Below, piece by piece: positions 17,891-27,360 of a stretch of DNA of 64,000 bases. The notes under the pieces were generated by a model that saw only the letters and a program-made list of their open reading frames with translations, was not told the DNA's origin and searched no databases. The first letter of the stretch is position 1. The number at the start of each line of letters is the position of its first letter. The position numbers and the translations under genes are program-made. The stretch is from the NCBI GenBank assembly GCA_002724925.1, contig PBQA01000025.1, positions 38,674 through 102,673 on the forward strand. The letters are read 5' to 3'. The stretch comes from Oceanospirillaceae bacterium (GTDB taxonomy: Bacteria; Pseudomonadota; Gammaproteobacteria; Pseudomonadales; Oceanobacteraceae).

Positions 17891-18599
17891 GATGTGAGAG
17901 ATTGATCGTGTTGTTTGAGTTTGTCTGCCTGTAAGCGTCTTGAACTGTGCTTTAAATTATCGGAAGTAGCAAGTACTGATAAACGATTGGACTACAGCTC
18001 GGTATGGTGAAAGCTATAGACATTTGTTTGGTGCCCATGGCCGCATGATTGCCGGGTCATCACTTTGTATTGTGTTGTTATTACAAGAATGAGGAGTGGC
18101 GCTTCTCAGTGGTGAACAGAGTCCCATTATGAATCCCTTGTTCGTTCTGTTAATGCTTTTGGGCTTTAATTTACGCTTTTAAGTCGTTGATATTAAATGT
18201 ATTTAACAGTTCTTATGTTGTTTTTTGGGATGCTTTTGTCCGGACTGACCTTGTGGGATCATTGGTGCTCACTAGTAGGCTGGTCTGTTTTATGTGAAGC
18301 TGATGATGATTTATGTGACGTTGTACCAAGGGTTGTTTCGGCTGCTTCTTCATGGTAATTCGAGACCGTGTCAGCGTGAGAGTCTGCAGTTCAAAGTCGG
18401 GCTTGGCACGGATAACTCAGTGACAGTTTTAGTGACAGTTATCAAGGGAGAATCGAGGAAAATCTGAGTATTTATTGGTGTGTTTCACCGGAATATCGGA
18501 TGTCTTATCTATTCCGATAATAACAATTATCGGAAGTAATGTAGGTGTTGCTATGTTATGTTTCAATCCACTAACGGCCTGCTGTTCTATTAAAATCGA
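17891..18599. other. 709-bp non-coding region with repeated TATCGGA sites
   Basis: No convincing gene is present on either strand. A 14-bp direct repeat, AATTATCGGAAGTA, occurs at 17955-17968 and again at 18525-18538. The second copy is the right half of a perfect palindrome (18512-18535, 10-bp arms, 4-bp spacer). A further TATCGGA lies at 18494-18500. A second motif, AGTGACAGTT, is repeated at 18419-18428 and 18431-18440, between inverted arms GATAACT (18411-18417) and AGTTATC (18437-18443). The region lies upstream of the integrase and downstream of the AraC gene, so it may hold recombination or regulator sites. Confidence 0.6.
18512..18535. promoter_or_regulatory. Perfect palindrome (TTCCGATAAT / ATTATCGGAA)
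   Basis: Two 10-bp arms separated by AACA form a perfect inverted repeat. Half-sites of the same TATCGGA core recur at 18494 and at 17958. The form suits a dimeric protein, either a regulator or the adjacent tyrosine recombinase core site. It is 65 bp beyond the AraC-family gene stop. Confidence 0.5.
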
Positions 18600-19616
18600 C
18601 TAACCCCTGCTTTTTAAGCGGTACGAATGTGGCGTTGTTCCATGCCAGCGCTTAAATGCATTGATGAAGCTCGTCGGCTCGGCGTATCCGAGTCTCTCAG
18701 CAATTTGAGGTATGCTGAGCTGTGGCCCAGAGAGCAAGTCGTCCGCAAGTGACATCCTCACTTCTTCGCGGAGCTCGGTAAAGGTTACCCCTTCAACGGA
18801 AAGTCGTCTCCGCAAGGTTCGAGGAGTCATATGAAGAGACGCGCTGATTTCATCCATCGTTGGCATGCAGCCTGCCCTGACCATTATCTGATCTCTTACG
18901 GCGGCTGAAAATCCCTCTCGCCCTCGGCGGAGTTCCAGTAGTTGCCGACATTGATCTATGGCTGCACTATGGGCAAGCTCATTGGCTTGCGGTAAGGGGT
19001 TACCGAATATAGAACGATCAAATCGCACGCAATTCTCACTGCATCCGAACTCGGGACTTGTGCTGAGTAATGATTCATAGATTGATACGTCGCATGGCGC
19101 TGAAGTCTTGAATGATGCCCTTCTTGTCATCGGTCTCAAATCATATAAGTCACGGGCAACGGTAATTAGTGCTGAGACATCCCTCTCGACAATAAATTGA
19201 GCCAGGTCCTTGGGGAGGTTTTCGTCGTGTATGTAGACGCATAAATCCTCCCCATCTTCGACAACCTCGAACCGGGTAAAGGCAAACGTGAGATGGAAAT
19301 GTTGCAGGGCGACATCGAGGGCGCTGCGCATGTCGCGACTACTGACAATTGCGAAACCGAGTGCGCCAAAAGCGGTGAAGTGGTATCGCATTCCTGTCCT
19401 TATTCCCACTGCTGGTGCGTCGCCCAGTGTGGCTACCAGGTTCGCAATAACCCTGAGCTCCTGCTCGGCTAAAACCGTCGAGTTTGGTTCTAGTAATTGA
19501 TGTTGGCCCAACCCAGTTCCTGCCAGTAGTGATCCAATGGATATTCCCTGCTCCGTTGCGAACTCACACATCAGGCGCACACTGGTAACGCTTCGCTGGA
19601 AATTCCATTGGGTCAT
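18600..19616 (-). CDS. AraC-family transcriptional regulator (arabinose-binding-like N-terminal domain)
   Basis: A 338-residue regulator. The N-terminal half (about 15-190) resembles the ligand-sensing domain common in AraC regulators of lipid and hydrocarbon genes. The C-terminal half has the AraC DNA-binding domain with two helix-turn-helix units (MDEISASLHMTPRTLRRRLSVEG and IPQIAERLGYAEPTSFINAFKRW). The start at 19616 (MTQWNFQRSV) is preceded by GAGAG; the longer frame to 19685 enters the shared promoter. It is divergent from the Baeyer-Villiger monooxygenase, which it probably controls. Confidence 0.88.
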   Translation of the reverse strand: MTQWNFQRSVTSVRLMCEFATEQGISIGSLLAGTGLGQHQLLEPNSTVLAEQELRVIANLVATLGDAPAVGIRTGMRYHFTAFGALGFAIVSSRDMRSALDVALQHFHLTFAFTRFEVVEDGEDLCVYIHDENLPKDLAQFIVERDVSALITVARDLYDLRPMTRRASFKTSAPCDVSIYESLLSTSPEFGCSENCVRFDRSIFGNPLPQANELAHSAAIDQCRQLLELRRGREGFSAAVRDQIMVRAGCMPTMDEISASLHMTPRTLRRRLSVEGVTFTELREEVRMSLADDLLSGPQLSIPQIAERLGYAEPTSFINAFKRWHGTTPHSYRLKSRG

Positions 19617-19647
19617 TCGTTGCTCTCTGCTCTTTATGTGTCCTGTT

Positions 19648-19711
19648 TTAACGATATTTTGTCCCGGCAAGGTATCGGACAGCAAGCCTTCCTTGGGTAA
19701 TCTTCGTTAAA
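19648..19711. promoter_or_regulatory. Divergent promoter region with 8-bp inverted repeats
   Basis: The 122-bp gap between the AraC-type regulator and the monooxygenase contains TTTAACGA (19648-19655) and its exact inverse TCGTTAAA (19704-19711), 48 bp apart. AraC-family proteins often bind spaced half-sites in such divergent regions. The GTG start of the monooxygenase has AGGAAGG just upstream. The assignment as operator is inference. Confidence 0.35.
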
Positions 19712-19738
19712 TCGAAAAAACAAGATAGGAAGGCCGCG

Positions 19739-21223
19739 GTGAGATCGAAGGCATTAGCAAAAGACACAACAAGCAAAGATGATATAAGTATTGCAATTAT
19801 TGGTTCAGGCTTTGGCGGGCTGGGCTTGGCGATTCAGCTAAAAAAGGCTGGCATCAATAACTTCACTATCTTTGAAAAAGCGAGCGATGTAGGTGGAGTA
19901 TGGCGTGACAATACCTATCCGGGAGCCGCGTGTGACGTACCCTCTCATCTCTATTCTTTCTCATTTGAGCAGGAACTGGGGTGGAATAATCGCTTCGGGA
20001 CAGCGGATGAGATCCATGGATATTTGCGCCACTGCGCTGATAAGTACGGCATCCGACAGCACATACGATTCAATACCGAGATCGTCAGTGCAGAATTCGA
20101 TGAGTCTGATTCAGTTTGGATGTTGCGTACTGCTGAAGGGGAGGTTCATGGTGCGATGATTATGGTGGCCGCTGTAGGCCAGCTGAACCGCCCAGCGTAT
20201 CCAGACCTGAAAGGCAGCAGTGTTTTTGCGGGTAAAACATTTCATTCGGCCCGATGGGATCATGACTACGACCTCAAGGGTAAGCGAGTCGCTGTCGTCG
20301 GCACAGGGGCCAGTGCTATCCAGTTTATACCTGAAATTCTGTCTCAGGTTGCTCATATTGATGTGTATCAGAGATCGGCTCCTTATGTTTTGCCCAAGCC
20401 TGACAAAAGGTATGGAAGATTGAAGAAAGCGTTGTTTCGTAACTTCCCTCTTCTACAGACTCTGGATAGGGGGTGGCAATATAGTTACCACGAGCTGCGC
20501 CAGCTTGGTCTGAATTTTCGGGTGAACGATTCGTCGATTGTTGATCGGGTTTTTCGGAGGCACCTGCGTGCATCCGTTGAAGATGCTGACCTAAGAAGTC
20601 GACTTACACCTGAATACCCTATTGGTTGCAAACGCATTCTTATTTCAAATCACTGGTACAAAGCCCTTGTTGATCCAAAGGTCGAAGTGGTTGATAAGGG
20701 TATTGCAGAAATTCTACCGAGTAGCATAAAGACGTGTGATGGGAAGGAGCGCGAGGTAGACGCCATTATTTACGGTACTGGGTTTGCCGCAACAGACTTT
20801 CTTGCGCCCATGAAGATAGCTGGGCTCGATGGTCAGCTGCTAAAACAAGCCTGGGCCGAGGGTGCTGAAGCATATCTTGGTCTTACTGTAAGCGGCTTTC
20901 CTAATATGTTCATGCTGTACGGGCCGAATACTAATCTGGGTCACAATTCCATTATTTACATGCTTCAGAGCCAGATTGAGTACATCCTGGATGCAGTTCA
21001 GAAGATGAAGGGTGCCAATCTGCGATTTCTTAACTTGCGCAAGAACGTTCAGGATGAGTTCAACCGCGAGATACAGGAGCGAATGAAATCTACGGTTTGG
21101 GCCCAGGGGTGTACCAGTTGGTATCAGACAGATACCGGTAAAAACACTAACAACTGGCCAGGCTCTACACTCGAGTATCGAAAGCGCACCCGTCGCCTGA
21201 ATCTCGTGCACTATGCCATTTGA
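19739..21223 (+). CDS. Flavin-containing Baeyer-Villiger monooxygenase
   Basis: A 494-residue FAD- and NADPH-dependent monooxygenase. The FAD motif GSGFGG is at 22-27 and the NADPH motif GTGASA at 188-193. Between them is the Baeyer-Villiger fingerprint in FAGKTFHSARWD (Phe163, His169, Trp173). DNTYPGAACDVPSHLYSFSF is the usual substrate-side segment. It oxidises ketones to esters or lactones; the substrate is unknown (steroid, cyclic or aliphatic). It starts with GTG at 19739 with AGGAAGG upstream. It is monocistronic and divergent from an AraC regulator. Confidence 0.9.
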   Translation: MRSKALAKDTTSKDDISIAIIGSGFGGLGLAIQLKKAGINNFTIFEKASDVGGVWRDNTYPGAACDVPSHLYSFSFEQELGWNNRFGTADEIHGYLRHCADKYGIRQHIRFNTEIVSAEFDESDSVWMLRTAEGEVHGAMIMVAAVGQLNRPAYPDLKGSSVFAGKTFHSARWDHDYDLKGKRVAVVGTGASAIQFIPEILSQVAHIDVYQRSAPYVLPKPDKRYGRLKKALFRNFPLLQTLDRGWQYSYHELRQLGLNFRVNDSSIVDRVFRRHLRASVEDADLRSRLTPEYPIGCKRILISNHWYKALVDPKVEVVDKGIAEILPSSIKTCDGKEREVDAIIYGTGFAATDFLAPMKIAGLDGQLLKQAWAEGAEAYLGLTVSGFPNMFMLYGPNTNLGHNSIIYMLQSQIEYILDAVQKMKGANLRFLNLRKNVQDEFNREIQERMKSTVWAQGCTSWYQTDTGKNTNNWPGSTLEYRKRTRRLNLVHYAI

Positions 21224-21385
21224 TTGGTGCAGGCCCTGAATAATCGGGAAGGTACTGGTCTGCCAGTGCCTTTAGTCGGAGCCTTTAGGTAGGAATATAA
21301 CCGTGTATCGGGTAAAATTCGCGGCCTCTCATTCGCCGCACTTTCCGGCGGCGTATCACGCGATATATCAGGTTATTTATAAGCT

Positions 21386-24115
21386 ATGTTTGTAGTTGGT
21401 CAGCGATGGATCAGTGAAGCCGAAACAGATCTGGGGTTGGGGCTTATTCAAAGTGTCGATTTCAGAATGGTCACCGTCTACTTCCCTGTCACGGATGAGT
21501 CGAGAACTTATTCTATCCAGGGGGCTCCCCTGACCCGCATACGATTTGCGCCGGGGGATGAAGTTCCACTTCAGGATGGCACTCTGTTTACAGTTACTGA
21601 AGTCACCGAAATAGACGACATTCTCTTTTACGGTAATGGCGACCGGGATATCCCTGAAACCATGCTAGCCGCTGCGATTCAGTTGAATGCGCCTTCCGAT
21701 CGATTGTTTACCGGGCAGATAGATAATAACAATCTGTTCGAGCTGAGGCAGTCTGCTCTTTCCAGAATCGCGGAGTTACGTAGCCGCCCTTACTATGGTT
21801 TGCTGGGCGCGCGTACTAACCTGTTGCCACATCAGTTGCATATTGCAGAGCAGACCACTCAGGACGCGCTGCCTCGCGTTCTGCTTGCCGATGAAGTCGG
21901 GCTAGGTAAAACCATCGAAGCAGGTCTGATATTGCATCGTCTGGTCCGACTGCATCGCGTGCAGCGAGTCCTTATTCTGGTGCCCGATCACCTTGTGCAT
22001 CAGTGGCTTGTAGAGATGGTCCGCCGCTTCAATCTTCACTTCAATGTCGCGACAGAAGCCGATTTTATCGAAGGTAACGGATTTTCTTCTGGCCAGATGT
22101 TTATCTGTCCGCTGTCTCTGGCAACAACAGATATCGGAGCAGCCGAGGCGCTGTCTGAGGACTGGGATGTGGTTGTGGTCGATGAAGCGCACCACTTGCA
22201 GTGGTCTCCTGATCATCAGGATGACGGCTACCGACTGGTAGAGCAGCTTTCAATGATTGCACCGTCAGTGCTTCTGCTGACGGCAACTCCTGAACAGCTC
22301 GGCATTGAGGGTCATTATGCCCGTCTTCGCCTGCTGGATCCTGATCGTTATCCTTCTCTGGCGGCCTTCCTTGAACAGCAGGATAAGTATCGGCCATATG
22401 CTGAATTGGCATCAGCGCTCGATGCTGGTGGTAAACTGACCAGCGATCAGCAGGCGCTTCTGGATGCCAGCATTGCAGATCATGAGAAGGACTCTGATGA
22501 GCGCGCTCTGAATGCTCTTATCGATCGGTTTGGCCCTGGACGAGCGCTCTACCGCAATACCCGTCACGGTGTTGCCGGTTTCCCTTCCCGATTGCCGGAT
22601 ATTATTCCGCTGCCACTGCCCGCTGACTTTGCAGATAGCCCTGATCAATTACACCCTCAACTGGGTCTTTACGACTGGTGTGCGGCTGATAGTCGCGTTG
22701 ATTGGCTGCTTGAAATGCTGGCTCAAAATAAGTCAGAGAAGTTCGTTCTGATTACGCACGACTCAGACACCGTGCTTGATCTTGAGAAGTACCTTTGGGA
22801 GAAGCACGCTGTACCGTGCTCAGTCTTCCATGAACACATGGATATGGTAGAGCGCGATCGCGCTGCAGCCTACTTTGCTGACCAGGATCAGGGAGCCAGG
22901 CTTCTTATATGCTCAGAAATCGGCAGTGAGGGACGTAACTTCCAGTTCGCCTCACAATTGGTTCTGTTCGATTTGCCGTTTAACTGCGACCTTATTGAGC
23001 AACGCATTGGTCGTCTCGACCGGATTGGACAGAAGAAAGATATTAATATTCACATACCTGTCTTCGAAAACCACGCGACAGAGCGCTGGGCCCGCCTGCT
23101 TCACGAGGCTTTTGACTGTTTCAGCCACCCGAATCCAACTGCTCAGCCTATACTTGAAAAATACGAGGGCAACATAAAGGCCGTCGTGCTCGCGGACGAG
23201 TCGGCTGATTCTCTGGCCGCTACTATTTCGGCAGAACGGCAGGCGCTTGAAGCACAATACGAACAAGGGCGTGACAGACTGCTCGAAATTCACTCGTGCC
23301 CTCCCGGGCGCGCTCGTCGCCAGGCCCAGGAAATGGCCATTCAGCATATTGAAGATGAAGCGGAGCTGAATGACTTTATCGAGTTATTCGCAGATGCGTT
23401 CGGCCTCGAAGTTGCCGACCTTGGCGGTGCGTGTATTTCTATCGCGCCGGGCGATCATATGCTGGTGCCAGACCTGCCGCACTTGCCTGAAGATGGGTTT
23501 ATGGCGACGACTCAGCGTGACGTCGCTCTGAGCCGGGATGATGTTCAGTTCCTGAGTTGGGAGCATCCGTTTGTTGATCAGGCGCTAGAGCTTCTGACTA
23601 CCAGCCCGGTTGGCAACGCGGCCGTTGGTTATATCGAGAATCATGATTTCACAACTGGTGACTGCTTTATTCAATTACAGTTCGCTGCCGTTTGCCCCGC
23701 TGCCCGCGCCTTGCAGATTGAACGATTCCTTCCGCCTGACGCGATGCACCTGACAATGACGCCAACGGGTGATCTTAAGGTTAACGAGCCCGACCTCGGT
23801 CAGTTCGTACTGCCCCTTAAACGCGGCACAGCTCGTGGGCTGGTCGAGCAAAAAGAAGCTCAGGTGCGGCCACTGATCAGTAAGTTGGAAAAAATGGGCA
23901 TGGGCCAGTTAGGCAAAATGGTAGATCGTGCATCAGGCAAAGCTGAGGAGGCGTATGAGGTCAGAATTGATCGACTTAAGGCGCTCTCGAAAGGCAATGG
24001 CGCAGTGTCGGGCTCAGAAGTTGCTGCGCTGGAATCAGAGCGCGATAGCGTGCTTGAAGCGATCAAGGGCTCCCAGCTTATCCTCGATAGTGTGAGGTTG
24101 GTTTTTTGCGGATAA
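21386..24115 (+). CDS. rapA: RNA polymerase-associated SWI2/SNF2 ATPase RapA
   Basis: A 909-residue RapA/HepA that binds core RNA polymerase and helps recycle it after transcription. The N-terminal Tudor-like segments read VGQRWISEAETDLGLG and RFAPGDEV. The helicase motifs include Walker A DEVGLGKT (169-176), DEAH (266-269), LLTATPEQLG (motif III), and motifs V-VI in SEIGSEGRNFQFA and QRIGRLDRIGQ. It is about 60 residues shorter than the E. coli protein (968) but keeps the C-terminal domain. The ribosome site is weak. A CGCCGC/GCGGCG hairpin lies at 21334-21353 in the leader. Confidence 0.95.
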   Translation: MFVVGQRWISEAETDLGLGLIQSVDFRMVTVYFPVTDESRTYSIQGAPLTRIRFAPGDEVPLQDGTLFTVTEVTEIDDILFYGNGDRDIPETMLAAAIQLNAPSDRLFTGQIDNNNLFELRQSALSRIAELRSRPYYGLLGARTNLLPHQLHIAEQTTQDALPRVLLADEVGLGKTIEAGLILHRLVRLHRVQRVLILVPDHLVHQWLVEMVRRFNLHFNVATEADFIEGNGFSSGQMFICPLSLATTDIGAAEALSEDWDVVVVDEAHHLQWSPDHQDDGYRLVEQLSMIAPSVLLLTATPEQLGIEGHYARLRLLDPDRYPSLAAFLEQQDKYRPYAELASALDAGGKLTSDQQALLDASIADHEKDSDERALNALIDRFGPGRALYRNTRHGVAGFPSRLPDIIPLPLPADFADSPDQLHPQLGLYDWCAADSRVDWLLEMLAQNKSEKFVLITHDSDTVLDLEKYLWEKHAVPCSVFHEHMDMVERDRAAAYFADQDQGARLLICSEIGSEGRNFQFASQLVLFDLPFNCDLIEQRIGRLDRIGQKKDINIHIPVFENHATERWARLLHEAFDCFSHPNPTAQPILEKYEGNIKAVVLADESADSLAATISAERQALEAQYEQGRDRLLEIHSCPPGRARRQAQEMAIQHIEDEAELNDFIELFADAFGLEVADLGGACISIAPGDHMLVPDLPHLPEDGFMATTQRDVALSRDDVQFLSWEHPFVDQALELLTTSPVGNAAVGYIENHDFTTGDCFIQLQFAAVCPAARALQIERFLPPDAMHLTMTPTGDLKVNEPDLGQFVLPLKRGTARGLVEQKEAQVRPLISKLEKMGMGQLGKMVDRASGKAEEAYEVRIDRLKALSKGNGAVSGSEVAALESERDSVLEAIKGSQLILDSVRLVFCG

Positions 24116-24154
24116 CTGTGCTGAGCCACTTCCCCGATCAATAACCAGTGCCCT

Positions 24155-24233
24155 CACTTGCTGGGGGCTTTTATGCGCACTTCGGTGCGTATCCGGGGCT
24201 GCTGCCAAGCCGTCCCCGACCGCCCCGCAAGTG
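24155..24233. terminator. Nested inverted repeats between rapA and gor
   Basis: The outer arms CACTTGCTGGGG (24155-24166) and CCCCGCAAGTG (24223-24233) pair with one bulged base. Inside lies a second hairpin, ATGCGCAC-TTCG-GTGCGTAT (24173-24192), with a UUCG tetraloop. CTTTTA follows the outer left arm. The structure fills the gap between two convergent genes and probably ends transcription or protects 3' ends. It may also be a small structured RNA. Confidence 0.5.
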
Positions 24234-24237
24234 TGCA

Positions 24238-25596
24238 CTACAGTTCGCGACTGACGGATCTCATCGTGACAAATTCTTCAGCACCTGTGGGGTGTATTCC
24301 CAGGGTGGCGTCAAACTGAGATTTAGTTGCGCCAGCCTGCATCGCAATCGCGATTCCCTGTATGATTTCACCTGCCTCGTCACCCACCATGTGCGCACCA
24401 AGCACCAGATCATCTGACCTTCTCACTATGAGCTTCATCAGTGTGCGTTCAGAAGATCCACTGAGGGTATGCTTCAAAGCGCGGAATTCTGACGTGTAAA
24501 CATCAACATCTCCGGCGAAGCGTTCCCCGGCTTCTTCCTCCGAGATGCCTACCGTTCCGATGTTGGGTTGGCAGAAAACGGCTGTTGGAATGAGCTCGTA
24601 GTTCAACGTGCGCTTACCTTCGCCGAACTGCTGATCGACAAATACCATGCCCTGCTCGAGAGCAACTGGCGTCAATGCTGGGGTATCAATGACATCACCA
24701 AGAGCATAAATGCCGGGGACGCTTGTTTCGAATCGTTCATTGGCAATGATGCTGCCGTTTTTACGAAGCTCGACGCCGGCCTCTTCCAGACCAAGCCCTG
24801 CAGTCTTTGCCTGGCGACCAGTCGCCATCATCACCATATCGCAACGCAGTGTAGAGCCGTCAGAGAGATGGCAGATTTTTTCATCACCATCTTTTTCGAT
24901 TCTTTCTACATCCGTCTGGGTGCGGATTTTTACCCCAGCCTTGGTGACTTCCTGAGTGACAAAGCGCCTGACCTCATTGTCAAAACCCCGAAGTATCTGG
25001 TCGCCCCGGTGCAGTAATTGAGTGTCGCAGCCCAGCCCATTAAAAATGCCTGCGAATTCAACAGCAATATAGCCACCGCCGACGACGACAATTCTCTTCG
25101 GCAGCGCTTCCATGGCGAACACGTCATTGGAATCGAGGGCAAGCTCACCACCTGGAATATCGGGCTTGAAAGGCCATCCACCTGTTGCGATCAGAATTCT
25201 TTTTGCTTCAAGAATTTCACCGTTAACCTCGACTTTGCCCGGGCCTGCTACAGTGCCTCTACCACGGATGATTTCAACGCCTGGACCTTCGAGAATATTT
25301 TTATAAATACCATTTAAACGATTGATTTCGTTATCTTTATTCTCTTTCAGTCTGGGCCAGTTAAAGCCATTGAAACTTGCATCAACACCAAAACCACTCG
25401 AGTGCTCAATATGGCCTTTGAACTGACTGGCGTATACGAATAGCTTTTTGGGGACACAGCCAACGTTTACACATGTACCACCCAGAAACATATCCTCGAT
25501 GACTGCCACTTTCGCACCTGTTGCAGCTGCCATACGGCTTGCCCGAACGCCCCCGGAACCTGCACCGATAACCACCAGGTCATATTGTTCAGACAT
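24238..25596 (-). CDS. gor: Glutathione-disulfide reductase
   Basis: A 452-residue flavoprotein of the pyridine nucleotide-disulfide oxidoreductase family. The FAD motif GAGSGG is near residue 11. The redox-active cysteines are Cys42 and Cys47 in GGTCVNVGCVPKK. The NADPH motif reads VVGGGYIAVE, followed by RFVTQEVTK, and the C-terminal catalytic His is in HPTGAEEFVTM. Size and motifs match E. coli Gor (450 residues). It keeps glutathione reduced with NADPH. It is convergent with rapA. Confidence 0.93.
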   Translation of the reverse strand: MSEQYDLVVIGAGSGGVRASRMAAATGAKVAVIEDMFLGGTCVNVGCVPKKLFVYASQFKGHIEHSSGFGVDASFNGFNWPRLKENKDNEINRLNGIYKNILEGPGVEIIRGRGTVAGPGKVEVNGEILEAKRILIATGGWPFKPDIPGGELALDSNDVFAMEALPKRIVVVGGGYIAVEFAGIFNGLGCDTQLLHRGDQILRGFDNEVRRFVTQEVTKAGVKIRTQTDVERIEKDGDEKICHLSDGSTLRCDMVMMATGRQAKTAGLGLEEAGVELRKNGSIIANERFETSVPGIYALGDVIDTPALTPVALEQGMVFVDQQFGEGKRTLNYELIPTAVFCQPNIGTVGISEEEAGERFAGDVDVYTSEFRALKHTLSGSSERTLMKLIVRRSDDLVLGAHMVGDEAGEIIQGIAIAMQAGATKSQFDATLGIHPTGAEEFVTMRSVSREL

Positions 25597-25638
25597 GATC
25601 TACACCCCTATTGAAATACTTTGATGCTGCCAACCGTA

Positions 25639-26157
25639 TTATTTAGAAAAAGTAGCGCGAATATTTACCCGGCCAGCATCGTTTATCCGGTCAATGTTGA
25701 CCTGAGTTGCCCTGACACCGAACTGGCGTCCAAGCGCCTCCATCCAGGAGATTGCGTCATCAAAGGCGACACCATCAACCCAGACTCTGAGAGAGTCTCC
25801 GTCCTGCTCGTATCGGGTCAAAGTAACACCGCTTTTACGAGCCTGCTGGCTGACCAGCGCTAGCAGCGGCGTATTGGACGCACCCGCACTGGCACCGCCA
25901 CCCTGAGCGAAACGATCGGCATTGTCAGCCATGGTGTTATAAAAGCCCACCTTGGCATTCAATGTCGTGTTGAGTTCAGAATTCTGTTGAATCAAAGGCA
26001 GTACCAACACCAAAAATGCGAGGCTGATCGCCAGTAGTATCGCTACACCGCGAACTATGAGTTGATCTCGCGGGGTCTGTGATTGATACCAGTCTTTCGC
26101 TTGCTGAATACGCGGGTCGGTTTCGAGCGCTGAGCGCAATTTATCGACAGCCTTCAT
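25639..26157 (-). CDS. gspM: Type II secretion protein GspM
   Basis: A 172-residue bitopic inner-membrane protein. A short cytoplasmic N-terminus precedes one helix (about 35-55, IVRGVAILLAISLAFLVLVL), then a periplasmic ferredoxin-like domain (GVTLTRYEQDGDSLRVWVDGVAFDDAI). It binds GspL to form the platform of the type II secretion system. It overlaps gspL by four bases and is the last gene of the operon. No gspN follows. Confidence 0.88.
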   Translation of the reverse strand: MKAVDKLRSALETDPRIQQAKDWYQSQTPRDQLIVRGVAILLAISLAFLVLVLPLIQQNSELNTTLNAKVGFYNTMADNADRFAQGGGASAGASNTPLLALVSQQARKSGVTLTRYEQDGDSLRVWVDGVAFDDAISWMEALGRQFGVRATQVNIDRINDAGRVNIRATFSK

Positions 26158-27338
26158 GCCGCTCCTCCTACCTTCAGGCGTCCTTTGACAACATCTTTAT
26201 CAGCTTTCGCTGATGATATCTCTGCGGTCAGCCCCCGGGCTTCGATGGCAGCCTTGAGCGCCTGAAGATCAGACTGCTGTTGCGCGTCGACATCTATAAG
26301 AAATTCACCTATGCGCTCAGAGTACCGGATACTCTGAATGGAAACGGCGCCTTTGCTCTGGTCCAGTCCGGCCCAGGCCGCAGAAACGCTACCCATCAGA
26401 CTATCAAACCCAGCGCTGTCTGCTGTATCGCCACCGCTGCGAAGCTTGCGTCTGAACCTTGATTCGTAATTGCTAGTCGACTCACCCGGGAACCATCGCT
26501 TATAGAGGTCTTTGCTGCTGCTGGAGACCATTTCAATTTGCTCAGAAGTGCGATGATTTTCCACGATAAGAAACGCACAGGCGAACACTGCAAATATCGC
26601 TGCAAAGCTGGCGATTCCGGTCCACCAAGGAGCCGGTTTTTTCTCCCTGCCTACATTGGCTGCTTTGCCTTGGAGAAGAGAAACTGTCGAGTCTCCTGGT
26701 TCGGACTTTCCAGTACTGACCATTATGCTATCGAAAGAATCTGGGTAGCCGCTCGAGATCGTAGTCTTCAGAAGATTACCTTCATCCATTGACGACGCAC
26801 TGATGGACAGCGCGGCGCCAGCGACCTTGTCTCCTACGCCATCGAGCACTGCTGGCAGTGCTGAGTCTGGAACCCAACCTTCAAATACACCCTGGAGGCT
26901 GACGACCCAGCCATCATTCGCACGCAACATCTGATTGCCTGCGTATCCCGCCGTTTCTGGTTGCAACGAACTCAGGCGAAGATGGTGGATAGCAAGCAAT
27001 TCAATCAGCCGGTCAATCAGATCAGATTCCACAACGTACGCTTTGTGCTTCCCACCCAGGCTTCCACCCGGGATAACGGTGTAGTCACTGATATCTCGGA
27101 TAAGGACATCTTCGAGCGCAAAGGGTAATGCCCGATTAAGGTGGCGGCCTTTCACACCCGGCAAAGAGACCCAGTGTGTTGCGTAGTTGGTTGCGGAAAG
27201 CACCAGAGAGACATTACCCAAGTCGGCTTGTTCTTCAGCCCAGTCCTCTAAATTACGTGGTGGATTACCTGCGGCTTCCGAAATAAGCCAGACCCCTTGA
27301 TCTGCAACCCATTCAACCCGGTTATTTTTACTATTCAT
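26154..27338 (-). CDS. gspL: Type II secretion protein GspL
   Basis: A 394-residue protein with the cytoplasmic actin-like domain that binds GspE (about 1-240, with HWVSLPGVKGRHLNRALPFALEDVL as the conserved core), a membrane helix at about 244-262 (TGIASFAAIFAVFACAFLIV), and a periplasmic domain. It links the ATPase to the inner-membrane platform. There is a 22-bp gap after gspK. The ATG at 27338 is the only good start. Confidence 0.88.
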   Translation of the reverse strand: MNSKNNRVEWVADQGVWLISEAAGNPPRNLEDWAEEQADLGNVSLVLSATNYATHWVSLPGVKGRHLNRALPFALEDVLIRDISDYTVIPGGSLGGKHKAYVVESDLIDRLIELLAIHHLRLSSLQPETAGYAGNQMLRANDGWVVSLQGVFEGWVPDSALPAVLDGVGDKVAGAALSISASSMDEGNLLKTTISSGYPDSFDSIMVSTGKSEPGDSTVSLLQGKAANVGREKKPAPWWTGIASFAAIFAVFACAFLIVENHRTSEQIEMVSSSSKDLYKRWFPGESTSNYESRFRRKLRSGGDTADSAGFDSLMGSVSAAWAGLDQSKGAVSIQSIRYSERIGEFLIDVDAQQQSDLQALKAAIEARGLTAEISSAKADKDVVKGRLKVGGAA

Positions 27339-27360
27339 TGGTTACTCTTACACGTGCTTA

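Noticed and set aside
18129..18182. 17-residue hydrophobic ORF (MNPLFVLLMLLGFNLRF), type I toxin-like
   Set aside because: There is no ribosome-binding site at a suitable distance, it is shorter than typical toxins, and no antisense RNA promoter is evident.
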